Shown here piece by piece: positions 1 to 10,378 of a DNA stretch of 64,000 bases. The number at the start of each line of letters is the position of its first letter. Within the stretch, counting starts at the first letter, position 1. The notes below the pieces were generated by a model, which had not been told where the DNA came from, did no database searches, and worked only from the letters and a program-made list of their open reading frames with translations. The translations under genes were made by a program, and so were the position numbers. Where the stretch lies: positions 186,001 through 250,000 of the forward strand of contig NZ_BDMM01000002.1 of assembly GCF_002157625.1 (NCBI RefSeq). The letters are read 5' to 3'. This stretch comes from Brevundimonas sp. SH203. Lineage in GTDB: Bacteria > Pseudomonadota > Alphaproteobacteria > Caulobacterales > Caulobacteraceae.

Positions 1-1
1 A

Positions 2-160
2 CGCATCGCCATGACGGGCGAGAACCCGGTCCTGCTGACCGGCCCGATGACCCGTCCCTATGTCCGCTCCATCATCGAACGGTTCCGGGGGCAGACCGTG
101 GTGATGAGCCAGAACGAAATCCATCCGAAAGCCCGCCTGCGGACCTTGGGCCAGGTGTGA
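2..160 (+). CDS. flhA: FlhA C-terminus (partial, flagellar export gate)
   Basis: Only the last 52 codons are in the window, and the gene starts upstream. Reading from base 2 gives a protein ending in YVRSIIERF...VMSQNEIHP...LRTLGQV, the conserved C-terminus of FlhA, the inner-membrane export-gate subunit of the flagellar type III secretion system. The C-terminal cytoplasmic domain docks substrate-chaperone complexes. The reading frame is open to a TGA at 158-160. A 69-base gap separates it from the downstream kinase gene. The identification rests on the tail motif alone, which is very characteristic. Confidence 0.88.
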   Translation, partial: RIAMTGENPVLLTGPMTRPYVRSIIERFRGQTVVMSQNEIHPKARLRTLGQV

Positions 161-229
161 CGGCGGACGCATCCGCCGCCCGGCCAGAATGAAATTTGAC
201 CCCGTGGCCTGCGGGGCTAAAGCTGGGCC

Positions 230-1756
230 ATGATCCCGACTTCGCGCCGCAGCCTGTTACGATTCAGAGATTTCGCGCGCACGCCGTCACTGGCGCGCTC
301 GATCCTGGCCATGATGTTCCTGGCCTTCGCCCTGTTGATCGTCGTCAATGTGACGACCTTCGTAATGATCCAGCGCACGGCGGCGGTGAACGACACCATC
401 GAACATGCGCAGAAGATGCGTCGGGCCTCGCGCACCACGCTGATCGCCATGCTGAACGCGGAAACGGCTCAGCGAGGCTTTCTGCTGACCGGCCGAAGCG
501 ACTTTCTGGAACCCTATCGCCGGGCGCAGTCCGAGATCGCGCCCGCCGTCGCCTTTCTGGACGAAGGCGCCGCCCGTGATCCGACCCTGAAGGCCCCGGT
601 CGATCGCATCCATCGTCTCGCCGATCAGAAATGGGCCGAAATGGAGCACACCCTGACGCTGGCGCAGCAGGGACGCATCGGCCAGTCGATCCAGTCGGTC
701 CGTTCCGGCGAGGGCAAACGCTACATGGACGACCTGCGGGCGGCGGTGGACGATTTCGATGCCCTGAAATCGCGCCGCATCGCCGAACGCACCCTGAAGT
801 CCGAGCGGTTCGGCACCCTGACGGTGGTGATGAACGCGATCACGGGGCTGCTGGTGGTGATCCTGGCCCTTCTGTCGGCCTGGATGGTGCGGCGCTACGT
901 CGCCGAAATGCAGAACGCCCGCGCCGCTCTGGACGAGATCAACGCCGGTCTGGAGGACAAGATCAAGGAGCGCACCGGCGACCTGATGCGGGCCAACGAG
1001 GAAATCCAGCGCTTCGCCTATATCGTCAGCCACGACCTGCGCGCGCCCCTGGTCAACGTCATGGGCTACACGTCCGAACTGGAGCAGGCGGGCAAGGTCG
1101 TGGACCGCGCCATCGCCGACGCCGAGAAGACGCGAAGCGTCGACGCCGAAGTCGTCATGGCCGTCCGCGAGGACATGCCGGAGGCCATCGGCTTCATCCG
1201 CGCCTCGACCGAAAAGATGGACCGTCTGATCAACGCCATCCTGAAGCTGTCTCGCGAAGGGCGCCGCAACCTGCTGCCCGAGACGCTGGACATGACGACG
1301 ATGGCCGAGAACATCGCCAAGAGCGTCCACCACCAGACCGAGGCCTCGGGCGCGCGGATCGAGGTCCAGCCCTTGCCCGAGATCGAGAGCGACCGGATTT
1401 CGATGGAGCAGATCGTCGGCAATCTGATCGACAATGCGGTCAAATATCTGGATCAGGGGCGGCCGGGCGAGATCGTGGTTTCGGGCGAGGACACGCCGGG
1501 CGGCTGGGTCGTCTATCGCATCGCCGACAACGGCCGGGGGATCGCACCGCGCGACCATGAGCGAATCTTCGAACTGTTCCGGCGATCCGGCAAACAGGAC
1601 CGTTCGGGAGAGGGGCTGGGCCTGGCCTTCGTCCGCAACAGCGTTCGGCGGCTGGGCGGAACCATCGACGTGGAATCCGAACTGGGCAAAGGCTCGACTT
1701 TCCTGCTGAAATTCCCCAAACGACTGATCCTAGCCGAACCCGGAGCCGCGTTGTGA
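230..1756 (+). CDS. CHASE3-type membrane sensor histidine kinase
   Basis: A 508-residue membrane histidine kinase. Residues about 22-46 form a first transmembrane helix, about 47-190 an extracytoplasmic helical region of CHASE3 type, about 195-220 a second helix, then a coiled coil leads into the HisKA domain. The phosphoacceptor is His268 in SHDLRAPLVNVMGY. The C-terminal ATPase shows the N box NLIDNAVKYL, DNGRGI and GEGLGLAF. The dimerisation domain resembles the phytochrome-like kinases that pair with Rcp1-type regulators. Its stop overlaps the next gene's GTG start (GTGA), so the two are translationally coupled. The signal sensed is unknown. Confidence 0.85.
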   Translation: MIPTSRRSLLRFRDFARTPSLARSILAMMFLAFALLIVVNVTTFVMIQRTAAVNDTIEHAQKMRRASRTTLIAMLNAETAQRGFLLTGRSDFLEPYRRAQSEIAPAVAFLDEGAARDPTLKAPVDRIHRLADQKWAEMEHTLTLAQQGRIGQSIQSVRSGEGKRYMDDLRAAVDDFDALKSRRIAERTLKSERFGTLTVVMNAITGLLVVILALLSAWMVRRYVAEMQNARAALDEINAGLEDKIKERTGDLMRANEEIQRFAYIVSHDLRAPLVNVMGYTSELEQAGKVVDRAIADAEKTRSVDAEVVMAVREDMPEAIGFIRASTEKMDRLINAILKLSREGRRNLLPETLDMTTMAENIAKSVHHQTEASGARIEVQPLPEIESDRISMEQIVGNLIDNAVKYLDQGRPGEIVVSGEDTPGGWVVYRIADNGRGIAPRDHERIFELFRRSGKQDRSGEGLGLAFVRNSVRRLGGTIDVESELGKGSTFLLKFPKRLILAEPGAAL

Positions 1757-2178
1757 CGAATCCCGTCAAAATCATCATGGTCGAAGACGACCACGGTCAC
1801 GCCAAGCTGATCGAAAAGAATATCCGTCGCGCGAACATCAATAACGAGATCAAGCATTTCGATGAGGGCGGGGCGGCGCTGGACTATCTGTTCAGCGAAG
1901 AAATCCTGGAAAACGGCCCGCTGCTGATTTTGCTGGACCTCAACCTGCCGGATATGTCGGGAACCGACATTCTGGAAAAGGTGAAGGGCAATGAGCGGCT
2001 GCGTCGCGCGCCCGTCGTGGTTCTGACCACGACCGACGACAAGGTCGAAATCCAGCGCTGCTACGACCTGGGTTGCAACGTCTATATCACCAAGCCGGTG
2101 GACTATGAATCCTTCGCCGGCGCGATCCGCCAGCTGGGTCTGTTCCTGTCGGTGATTCAGGCCCCGGAGATCGAGTGA
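1753..2178 (+). CDS. Single-domain response regulator (Rcp1-like)
   Basis: A 141-residue stand-alone receiver domain with no output domain. The acidic pocket is VEDDHG near the N-terminus, the phosphoacceptor is Asp62 in [11 protein letters not shown], and the conserved Lys lies in ITKPVDY. The form and the KPVDY ending match the Rcp1 group, which takes phosphate from bacteriophytochrome-like kinases such as the gene just upstream. The start is GTG at 1753, overlapping the kinase stop by four bases, and its own stop overlaps the next GTG in the same way. It probably relays phosphate between the two kinases or to an unlinked target, which is inference. Confidence 0.86.
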   Translation: MTNPVKIIMVEDDHGHAKLIEKNIRRANINNEIKHFDEGGAALDYLFSEEILENGPLLILLDLNLPDMSGTDILEKVKGNERLRRAPVVVLTTTDDKVEIQRCYDLGCNVYITKPVDYESFAGAIRQLGLFLSVIQAPEIE

Positions 2179-3215
2179 TCGAGGCCGACCAGCCCATTCG
2201 CCTGCTTTACATCGACGACGACCGGGGCCTGTCCCGGTTGGTCGAGAAGGAGCTGGCGCGTCACGGCTACGCCGTTACCTGCGCGCCCGACGGCGACGCC
2301 GGGCTGGCCCTGTTGCAGCAGCACGAATACGACGTCTGCGCCCTGGATCACTATATGCCGTCGCGCGACGGACTGGACGTCCTGCCCGACATCCTGGCGC
2401 TGAACGCGCCGCCGCCGGTCGTCTATGTCACCGGCGCGCAAGAAGGGCGGATCGCGGTGGCCGCGCTTCGCGCCGGCGCGGCCGACTATGTCATCAAGGA
2501 CGTGTCGGAAGACTTCACCTCCCTGTTGCGCGCGGCCCTGGACGACGCCCTGCTGCGGCGGCGCCTGCAACGCGAGAACGATCTGGCGCAGGAAGAAATC
2601 CGTCTCGCCCGCGACCGGGCCGAGGCCATGCTGCGCGAGGTGAACCACCGCGTCGGCAATTCGCTGCAACTGGTGTCCAGTTTCATGTCGCTGCAGATGC
2701 GCCATATCGCCGACCAGGGCGCCAAGGACGCGCTGAGGGAATCGCAGGCGCGGATCGAGGCCGTGGCCCACGTCCATCGCCGCCTCTACACCTCCGGCGA
2801 CATGAGCCGGGTGGCCATGCACGAGTATCTGGAAGGGTTGATGGACGAACTGTCCAAGTCCATCGGGCCGGACGAGGGCTCGCCGCGCCTGCGGCTGGAG
2901 GCCATGCCCCTGTCCGTGACCACCGACCAGGCCGTGTCCATCGGCGTGATCGTGACAGAACTCGTCACCAATGCGGTCAAATACGCCTATACGCCGGGCC
3001 AGGCCGGAGAAATCCGCATCCATCTGGAGCGTGAGGGCGACCACCGCGTCGTCCTGACGGTCGAGGACGACGGGCCGGGCATGGGCGACGGCGCGCCCAA
3101 GGGCACGGGCCTGGGCGCCAAGATCATCTCGGCCATGGCGTCGGGCCTGCGGTCGGCGGTGGAGTTCGACGGCGCGCACAAGGGCGTGCGCGCCCGGCTG
3201 GCCTTCGACCTCTAA
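2175..3215 (+). CDS. Receiver-HisKA_2 hybrid histidine kinase
   Basis: A 346-residue soluble protein. An N-terminal receiver domain (about 1-125, phosphoacceptor Asp58 in [12 protein letters not shown]) is fused to a HisKA_2 dimerisation domain whose His158 sits in [13 protein letters not shown]. The ATPase follows with [17 protein letters not shown] and GTGLGAKI. This REC-first order is typical of response-regulator kinases of the HWE/HisKA_2 superfamily, several of which feed the alphaproteobacterial general stress response through PhyR. No PhyR, NepR or EcfG gene is visible here. GTG start, overlapping the upstream stop by four bases. Confidence 0.84.
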   Translation: MIEADQPIRLLYIDDDRGLSRLVEKELARHGYAVTCAPDGDAGLALLQQHEYDVCALDHYMPSRDGLDVLPDILALNAPPPVVYVTGAQEGRIAVAALRAGAADYVIKDVSEDFTSLLRAALDDALLRRRLQRENDLAQEEIRLARDRAEAMLREVNHRVGNSLQLVSSFMSLQMRHIADQGAKDALRESQARIEAVAHVHRRLYTSGDMSRVAMHEYLEGLMDELSKSIGPDEGSPRLRLEAMPLSVTTDQAVSIGVIVTELVTNAVKYAYTPGQAGEIRIHLEREGDHRVVLTVEDDGPGMGDGAPKGTGLGAKIISAMASGLRSAVEFDGAHKGVRARLAFDL

Positions 3216-3232
3216 GGGTTCGGCGTTCTCTC

Positions 3233-3676
3233 ATGCTTCAGTTCGGCGTTCGCAGACCCGCCACCGATTATCGTCACCGCCCCGTCGCCTTCGGCGTGGT
3301 CGAACGTGACGGCCTGATCGCCTGCGTGCGGGTGGAGCGGGCCGCCGGCCCCTATTTCGACCTGCCGGGCGGCGGGCTGGACCTTGAGGAAACCGAGGTC
3401 GAGGCCCTGCGGCGCGAGTTCGTCGAGGAGACGGGCCTGACCATCGCGCCCCTGAACCGCATCGCCGAGGCCAGCCAGTATTTCATCCGCTCGACAAACG
3501 AGCCGGTGAACAATGTCGGCGGCTTCTGGACGGCCCGCGTCGTGGCGGAAGAGGCGTCCGCCAAATGCGAGGACGATCATACCCTCGTCTGGCTGGACCC
3601 GACCTTCGCCCTGTCCAGGCTGCGGCACGATTCCCACGCCTGGGCCGTGGCGGTGTGGCTGCGTCGCCCAAGCTGA
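3233..3676 (+). CDS. Nudix hydrolase
   Basis: A 147-residue Nudix-fold pyrophosphohydrolase. The complete Nudix box (G-x5-E-x7-REUxEExGU) is present around residues 42-65, read as GGLDLEETEVEALRREF followed by VEETGL. The Glu residues of REFVEE bind the catalytic divalent metal. Substrate cannot be read from sequence; the family cleaves nucleoside diphosphates linked to another moiety. It begins 17 bases after the kinase stop and may ride the same transcript, although the product is unrelated to signalling. Confidence 0.85.
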   Translation: MLQFGVRRPATDYRHRPVAFGVVERDGLIACVRVERAAGPYFDLPGGGLDLEETEVEALRREFVEETGLTIAPLNRIAEASQYFIRSTNEPVNNVGGFWTARVVAEEASAKCEDDHTLVWLDPTFALSRLRHDSHAWAVAVWLRRPS

Positions 3677-3760
3677 GCCTTACGGAACGCCGCCTTCGCG
3701 TCCCCGTTTTCCGATCGACGCGCGACGCCGCATCGGCGACGCCGGATAAGGAGACAGACC

Positions 3761-3940
3761 ATGGCCGATCACGACCGTATCGAAGGCGCCGCCAAGAACA
3801 TGGGCGGCAAGATCAAGGAAGCCGCCGGCAAGGTGACGGGCGACACCAAGCTTCAGACCGAGGGCAAGGCCGATCAGGTCGAGGGCAAGGTCCAGAACGC
3901 CGTCGGCGGCGTCAAGGACAGTCTGCGCGACAAGGGCTGA
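3761..3940 (+). CDS. CsbD family stress protein
   Basis: A 59-residue hydrophilic protein, translated by hand, starting MADHDRIEGAAKNMGGKIKE and rich in Lys, Glu and Gly in the amphipathic repeat pattern of CsbD proteins (GKIKEAAGKVTGD...GKADQVEGKVQNAVGG). CsbD-like proteins are small, disordered to helical, and general-stress induced; their biochemical role is unknown. An AAGGAGA ribosome site lies at 3748-3754, eight bases before ATG. A rho-independent terminator follows at 3967. Confidence 0.85.
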   Translation: MADHDRIEGAAKNMGGKIKEAAGKVTGDTKLQTEGKADQVEGKVQNAVGGVKDSLRDKG

Positions 3941-3966
3941 ACCTCACCCTTGTTACTGAATGCGTG

Positions 3967-3998
3967 AACGCCGTCCGCGAAAGCGGGCGGCGTTTTCC
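3967..3998 (+). terminator. Rho-independent terminator after csbD
   Basis: The stem AACGCCGTCCGC / GCGGGCGGCGTT (12 pairs, one G-T wobble) closes a GAAA tetraloop and is followed by TTCCTT. It ends the csbD transcript and protects the convergent gene that stops at 4005. Confidence 0.8.
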
Positions 3999-4004
3999 TT
4001 GGGG

Positions 4005-4505
4005 TCAGTTGTTCCTGTCGCCCCAGAGCGTCATCGACAGCCCCTTCTTGTCCGCTCCATCGACCGGACGACATTCCGAGCTGAAACCACCCTGCGTCGG
4101 GCGCGGGCGACAGTCCATCTCGCGCAGGCCGGACGGGGCCTCGGTCGTCCGCGACTGCGGCCCGCACTGAACCGCATAGGAAGAACCGGCGGCGGCCCCC
4201 TGCATCATCTGACAGTCGCCGGCCATGCCGCTGGGACGCAAGGCGTCCGGCAGGTCGGGGCCCATGGCCAGGGCCAGTTGCGCGCGGACCTCGGCCTGGC
4301 AGGTCTGCATCGGCGTATCGCCGCGAACCAGGGGACTGCACCGCGCCCGCTCGAACCCGAACGGATCGGCCAGACCCCAGGTGGGCACGGAATGCGGCGC
4401 GGCGGGGGTGGGCGGCGCGGGCGCCGGCGCGGTCGCGGGCGCGTCCCACACCACCATTGATGGCGCTTGTTGAAGAAGCAGGACGGCGAAGGCGGCGGCG
4501 ATCAT
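4005..4505 (-). CDS. Hypothetical secreted Cys-containing protein
   Basis: A 166-residue protein starting MIAAAFAVLLLQQAPS, a short hydrophobic export signal without an obvious lipobox. The mature part is Pro/Ala-rich at first and then carries several spaced cysteines (ARCSPL, QTCQAE, GDCQMM, VQCGPQ, MDCRPR, SECRPV) that could form disulfides in the periplasm. The frame is open further upstream to 4706, but that extension overlaps the VWA gene and lacks a signal, so the ATG at 4505 is preferred. It lies 50 bases downstream of the VWA gene on the same strand. I do not recognise the family. Confidence 0.6.
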   Translation of the reverse strand: MIAAAFAVLLLQQAPSMVVWDAPATAPAPAPPTPAAPHSVPTWGLADPFGFERARCSPLVRGDTPMQTCQAEVRAQLALAMGPDLPDALRPSGMAGDCQMMQGAAAGSSYAVQCGPQSRTTEAPSGLREMDCRPRPTQGGFSSECRPVDGADKKGLSMTLWGDRNN

Positions 4506-4555
4506 CGGTCGAACCCCTTGCGCAGCGCCCGGGCCGTTCGCTCCGGGCGGGCGCG

Positions 4556-5734
4556 TCACCTTGTCAGGGCGCGCATCGCCTTGTCCAGCCCGTCCAGCGT
4601 CAGCGGATACATCCGCTGGTCCATCACCTCGCGCAGCAGGCCGACCGAGGCGGTGTAGCCCCAGTATCGCTCCTGAACCGGGTTCAGCCAGACCGACCGT
4701 TCCCACTGGTCCCGCGCCCGCTTCATCCAGACGGCGCCCGCCTCCTCGTTCCAGTGCTCGACCGAGCCGCCGGGCATGGTGATCTCATAAGGGGACATGG
4801 TCGCGTCCCCGACGAAGATGGCGCGCCAGTCGCCGGGGTATTTGTTCAGCACCTCCCACGTCGGGGTGCGTTCGGCGTGGCGGCGGCGGTTGTCCTTCCA
4901 GACGCCTTCATAGAGGCAGTTGTGGAAGTAGAAGAACTCCAGGTTCTTGAACTCTGTCCGGGCCGCCGAGAACAGCTCCTCGACCAGTTTGATATGGCCG
5001 TCCATCGAGCCGCCGACGTCCAGGAACAGCAGCACCTTGATCGTGTTGCGCCGCTCGGGCCGCATCTGGATGTCCAGCCAGCCCTGGCGCGCCGTGCCGT
5101 CGATGGTGCCGTCGATGTCCAGTTCGTCCGCCGCCCCCTGACGCGCGAAACGGCGCAGGCGGCGCAGCGCCACCTTGATGTTGCGGGTGCCCAGTTCGAC
5201 CGTGTCGTCCAGGTTCCTGAACTCGCGCTTCTCCCAGACCTTGACTGCCCGGCCGTGCTTGCCCGGCCCGCCGATCCGCACGCCCTCGGGATTGTAGCCG
5301 CCGTGCCCGAAGGGGCTGGTCCCGCCCGTGCCGATCCATTTGGAGCCGCCCGAGTGGCGTTCCTTCTGCTCCTCAAGACGCTGTTTCAGCGTCTCCATCA
5401 GCTTGTCGAACCCGCCCAGCGCCTCGATCTGGGCCTTCTCCTCGTCGGACAGATATTTCTCGTTCAGCAGCCGCAGCCAGTCCTCGGGGATGTCGGTGGT
5501 CAGGTCCTTGCCCGTGTCCACCGTCTCGATCCCCTTGAACACCGTGCCGAACACCTGATCGAACCGGTCGTAGTGTTTCTCGTCCTTGACCAGAACGGCG
5601 CGCGACAGGTGGTAGAAGGCCTCGACCTGACGCCCGGCGACATCACGGTCCATGGCCTCCATCAGATGGAGCCATTCCTTCATCGACACCGGAACCTTGG
5701 CGTCGCGCAGGGCGGTGAAGAAGGGCAGGAGCAT
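4556..5734 (-). CDS. CoxE-like VWA domain protein
   Basis: A 392-residue cytoplasmic protein of the CoxE/VWA group (COG3552-like). The N-terminal half is helical and charged, with a Gly-rich linker near 128-160. The C-terminal half is a von Willebrand A fold with a MIDAS-like motif at 239-245, DVGGSMD, in which the usual first Ser of DxSxS is Gly. Such proteins usually work with a MoxR-type AAA ATPase in metalloenzyme or complex maturation, but no MoxR gene is in this window. The ATG at 5734 was chosen because the upstream extension runs through the acetyltransferase gene in another frame. Confidence 0.8.
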   Translation of the reverse strand: MLLPFFTALRDAKVPVSMKEWLHLMEAMDRDVAGRQVEAFYHLSRAVLVKDEKHYDRFDQVFGTVFKGIETVDTGKDLTTDIPEDWLRLLNEKYLSDEEKAQIEALGGFDKLMETLKQRLEEQKERHSGGSKWIGTGGTSPFGHGGYNPEGVRIGGPGKHGRAVKVWEKREFRNLDDTVELGTRNIKVALRRLRRFARQGAADELDIDGTIDGTARQGWLDIQMRPERRNTIKVLLFLDVGGSMDGHIKLVEELFSAARTEFKNLEFFYFHNCLYEGVWKDNRRRHAERTPTWEVLNKYPGDWRAIFVGDATMSPYEITMPGGSVEHWNEEAGAVWMKRARDQWERSVWLNPVQERYWGYTASVGLLREVMDQRMYPLTLDGLDKAMRALTR

Positions 5735-5754
5735 TCTGAAGGTTTGAACCCGGA

Positions 5755-6282
5755 TCAACCCCGCCGCAAGATGAACTCGCGGTCGCGCCAGGCGCCGACG
5801 GGATAGTCGTATTCGCCGACCTTGGCGAAGCCGTGGGCGGCGTAGAGGCGCTGGGCCTTTTCGTTGCCGCTCCAGACGCCGATCCACAGCGGGCCGTCGG
5901 ATTCCGCCTGCATCCAGTCCAGCGACAGGGTCAGCAGCGCCGTGCCCAGCCCCAGCCCTTGCGCCGCCTTGGCGACGTAGAGGCGGCGCAGCTCCAGATC
6001 GCCCGGCCGGGCGTCGGGGTGGGGCAGGCCGTTGGGACCGGCGTTGGCCAGGGCCAGCAGGTCGCCGTCGCGCTCGGCCACCCACCAGGCGCAGCCCGGT
6101 TCCGCCAGTTTCCTCTGCGTCGGCGCCAGGTCGAAACTGGCGTCGAGAAAGGCGTTCAGATCGGCGGGCGGATAGGGGATGCCGAAGCCGGTGACGAAGG
6201 TGTCGACGAAGGTCTGGCGGCCCAGGACGCCCAGGGCGGCGGCGTCTTCCAGGCGGGCGGGGCGGATCACGGGCGCGGTCAT
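5755..6282 (-). CDS. GNAT family N-acetyltransferase
   Basis: A 175-residue acyl-CoA-dependent N-acetyltransferase. The central strand LELRRLYVAKAAQGLGLG carries the acetyl-CoA pyrophosphate loop (Q/R-x-x-G-x-G/A form, here AQGLGLG), and GNEKAQRLYAAHGFAKVGEY is the typical motif B region. The substrate is not predictable. The start at 6282 gives MTAPVIRPARLED, the standard GNAT opening. It stops 20 bases before the VWA gene begins and is probably cotranscribed with it. Confidence 0.83.
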   Translation of the reverse strand: MTAPVIRPARLEDAAALGVLGRQTFVDTFVTGFGIPYPPADLNAFLDASFDLAPTQRKLAEPGCAWWVAERDGDLLALANAGPNGLPHPDARPGDLELRRLYVAKAAQGLGLGTALLTLSLDWMQAESDGPLWIGVWSGNEKAQRLYAAHGFAKVGEYDYPVGAWRDREFILRRG

Positions 6283-6478
6283 GGCCGTGGTTAGACGGCA
6301 AGGGGCGGGGGCCGTCCAGAGCGATCGCGCGGCGCGGCTGTTCGGTCGAGGTTGTGTCGGCGCGCGAGGGGGGCTACCACCTTGAAGATCAGGGCCGTTC
6401 TTCGGTCGCATGCGTCGCCACGCTTGGGGAGGACTGAGGACGTCTAAAGCCTTGATGCCAAAGGCCTGTCCGCTCGTC

Positions 6479-7141
6479 ATGTCTGTCCCCGCCCTGTCCC
6501 TCGATTCGACCGAACCGTCCGTGGTCCCGCCTGCCGCCGCGCCGTCCGTCGGCGCTCTGGTCGCGACCCGTCCCGGCGCCATCATCCTGACCCGCCACGG
6601 CGAGCCGGCCCTGTCGCGCAAATGCCTGATCACGGCGCGCCAGTACGGCGACTGGTGGGCCAGGTACGAAATCGGCGGCCTGCTGGCCGGCCAGACGCCC
6701 CCCGCCGAACTGGTCGCCACGGCTCAGGGCGCGGGCGCCATCTACGCCTCCACCCGCCAACGCGCCCAGGAGACCGCCGCCGCCGTCGCGGCGGGGCGCG
6801 AGGTCATGTCGGACGTCATGTTCATCGAGGCGCCGCTGCCGCCGCCGCCGGTGCCGGAATGGATCAAGCTGTCGCCCAAATGGTGGGGCGTGGTGTCGCG
6901 CTTCTGGTGGCACGCCTTCGACCATCACGACGGCCAGGAAACCCGCGTCCAGGCCGAGGCGCGGGCCGAACAGGCGGCGCAGAAGCTGATCGCGCGCGCC
7001 GAAAGCGGTCAGGACGTGCTGGTCTTCGCCCACGGTTATTTCAATCACATGGTCGGTCGCGCGCTGAAGGGCGACGGCTGGAAACTGGTGCAGAACCAGG
7101 GCTTCAAATACTGGTCCCAGCGTCGCTACGAGAAGCGATAG
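6479..7141 (+). CDS. Histidine phosphatase superfamily protein
   Basis: A phosphoglycerate-mutase-like protein. The RHG motif with the phosphoacceptor His is in ILTRHGEP, an ASTRQRAQET segment supplies the second phosphate-binding Arg, and the late His is in LVFAHGYFN. Members dephosphorylate small phosphoesters, sugars or proteins; the substrate is unknown here. The frame is open up to an ATG at 6410. I chose the ATG at 6479 (MSVPALSL), but neither start has a convincing ribosome site, so up to 23 more residues are possible. Transcribed divergently from the acetyltransferase. Confidence 0.78.
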   Translation: MSVPALSLDSTEPSVVPPAAAPSVGALVATRPGAIILTRHGEPALSRKCLITARQYGDWWARYEIGGLLAGQTPPAELVATAQGAGAIYASTRQRAQETAAAVAAGREVMSDVMFIEAPLPPPPVPEWIKLSPKWWGVVSRFWWHAFDHHDGQETRVQAEARAEQAAQKLIARAESGQDVLVFAHGYFNHMVGRALKGDGWKLVQNQGFKYWSQRRYEKR

Positions 7142-7189
7142 CCGCTTCTGGCGTTGAAGCGCGCGGCGACGCCCTCTAGGGTCCGCGCC

Positions 7190-8396
<1,207 letters not shown>

Positions 8397-8454
8397 TAGG
8401 AAACCTGACCTGTTTCGACGGGTTGAGACAAGAAGACCTTCAAGGTTCCGCCCG

Positions 8455-10365
8455 ATGCCCGACACCCCCCTGCTCGACACCGTCAAGATTCCCGCCGACA
8501 TGCGGGGCTTCGACATCGCCCAGCTGAAACAGCTGGCCGAAGAGGTGCGGGCCGAGACCATCGACGCGGTGTCCGTCACCGGCGGACATCTGGGCGCGGG
8601 ACTGGGCGTGGTCGAACTGACTACGGCGCTGCACCATGTGTTCGAGACGCCGAAGGACATCCTGATCTGGGACGTCGGGCATCAGTGCTATCCGCACAAG
8701 ATCCTGACCGGGCGGCGCGACCGCATCCGCACCCTGCGCCAGGGCGGCGGCCTGTCCGGCTTCACCAAGCGCAGCGAGAGCGAGTACGATCCATTCGGTG
8801 CGGCCCACGCCTCGACCTCGATCAGCGCCGCCCTGGGCTTCGCCGCCGCGCGCGATCAGAAGGGCGGCAAGAACCGCGTCGTAGCCGTGATCGGCGACGG
8901 CTCCATGTCGGCGGGCATGGCCTATGAGGCGATGAACAACGCCGCCGAGGCCACCAACGGCCAGCTGATGGTCATTCTGAACGACAACGACATGTCCATC
9001 GCCCCGCCGGTCGGGGGGATGAGCGCCTATCTGGCTGGGCTGGTGTCCGGCGGCGCCTATCAGAATGTGCGGCGGTTGGGGAAATCGGTGGCCCAGCATC
9101 TGCCGCGTCCGTTCCGCAAGGCGGCCAAGAAGGCCGAGGAATATGCGCGCGGCATGGTGACGGGCGGCACCTTCTTCGAGGAGCTGGGCTTCTATTACGT
9201 CGGCCCCATCGACGGGCACGACATGGACAATCTGGTGCCGATCCTGAAGAAGGCGGCGGCCATCGAGGACCGGCCTGTCCTTGTTCACGTGGTGACGCAG
9301 AAGGGCAAGGGCTACGCCCCCGCCGAATCCAGCGCGGACAAGCTCCATGCGGTGGTCAAGTTCGACGTGGTCTCGGGCAAACAGGCCAAGGCCGTGTCGA
9401 ACGCCCCCAGCTACACCAAGGTGTTCGGGACCGAACTGATCAAACACGCCAAGATCGATCCGACCGTGGTGGCCATCACCGCCGCCATGCCGTCCGGCAC
9501 GGGTCTGGACCTGTTCGGCCAGGCCTTTCCCGAGCGGACCTTCGACGTCGGCATCGCCGAACAGCACGCCGTGACCTTTGCCGCCGGTCTGGCGGCGGAC
9601 GGAATGAAGCCGGTCTGCGCCATCTATTCCACCTTCCTGCAACGCGGTTACGACCAGGTGGTCCATGACGTGGCCATCCAGTCGCTGCCGGTGCGGTTCG
9701 CGATGGACCGGGCCGGGCTGGTCGGGGCCGACGGCTCGACCCATGCCGGATCGTTCGACATCGGCTTCATGGGCGCGCTGCCCGGCATGGTGCTGATGGC
9801 CGCCTCGGACGAGGCGGAGCTGGCGGCGATGATCTCGACGTCCATGGCCATCGACGACCGACCCAGCGCCTTCCGCTATCCGCGCGGCGACGGTGTGGGC
9901 GTGGACATCCCCGATCTGGCCGCACCGCTGGAGATCGGCAAGGGCCGGATCGTGCGCGAGGGAACCTCGGTCGCCATCCTCTCGCTGGGCACACGCTTGC
10001 AGGAATCGCTGAAGGCGGCGGATATGCTGGCCGCCAAGGGCGTGTCGGCCACGGTCGCCGACGCCCGTTTCGCCAAACCGCTGGACGCCGATCTGATCCT
10101 GCGCCTGGCGCGCGAGCATGAGGCCCTGATCACGGTGGAGGAGGGCGCCATGGGCGGCTTCGGCGCCTTTGTGCTGCAGCTTCTGGCCGAGAAGGGCGCG
10201 CTGGATCGCGGTCTGAAAGTCCGCACCCTGAACCTGCCGGACATCTTCCAGGATCAGGATACGCCCGCCGCCATGTACGCCAAGGCCGGACTGAACGCCG
10301 AACACATCGCCGCCGCGTCCCTGACCGCCCTGGGCGTCGAGGCGACGCGGGCCGCACGCGCCTAA
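8455..10365 (+). CDS. dxs: 1-deoxy-D-xylulose-5-phosphate synthase
   Basis: A 636-residue thiamine-diphosphate enzyme that condenses pyruvate and glyceraldehyde 3-phosphate, the first step of the MEP pathway. Landmarks are [15 protein letters not shown] near the N-terminus, the ThDP motif [33 protein letters not shown], the transketolase-like [16 protein letters not shown], and a C-terminal domain with [11 protein letters not shown]. Full length for the family. It supplies IPP/DMAPP to the polyprenyl synthase upstream, so xseB-ispA-dxs reads as a single operon. Confidence 0.97.
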   Translation: MPDTPLLDTVKIPADMRGFDIAQLKQLAEEVRAETIDAVSVTGGHLGAGLGVVELTTALHHVFETPKDILIWDVGHQCYPHKILTGRRDRIRTLRQGGGLSGFTKRSESEYDPFGAAHASTSISAALGFAAARDQKGGKNRVVAVIGDGSMSAGMAYEAMNNAAEATNGQLMVILNDNDMSIAPPVGGMSAYLAGLVSGGAYQNVRRLGKSVAQHLPRPFRKAAKKAEEYARGMVTGGTFFEELGFYYVGPIDGHDMDNLVPILKKAAAIEDRPVLVHVVTQKGKGYAPAESSADKLHAVVKFDVVSGKQAKAVSNAPSYTKVFGTELIKHAKIDPTVVAITAAMPSGTGLDLFGQAFPERTFDVGIAEQHAVTFAAGLAADGMKPVCAIYSTFLQRGYDQVVHDVAIQSLPVRFAMDRAGLVGADGSTHAGSFDIGFMGALPGMVLMAASDEAELAAMISTSMAIDDRPSAFRYPRGDGVGVDIPDLAAPLEIGKGRIVREGTSVAILSLGTRLQESLKAADMLAAKGVSATVADARFAKPLDADLILRLAREHEALITVEEGAMGGFGAFVLQLLAEKGALDRGLKVRTLNLPDIFQDQDTPAAMYAKAGLNAEHIAAASLTALGVEATRAARA

Positions 10366-10378
10366 AAACGGAACCTCG

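Noticed and set aside
287..1558. Long minus-strand open frame opposite the histidine kinase
   Set aside because: It is the shadow of the kinase codons in high-GC DNA; the translation is His/Arg/Gly-rich and shows no domain.
4457..5806. Plus-strand open frame across the VWA gene
   Set aside because: The minus strand encodes a coherent VWA protein; the plus frame is Arg/Pro/Leu-rich shadow.
8440..10305. Long minus-strand open frame opposite dxs
   Set aside because: Dxs on the plus strand is unambiguous and full length; the opposite frame is low-complexity and has no start signal.
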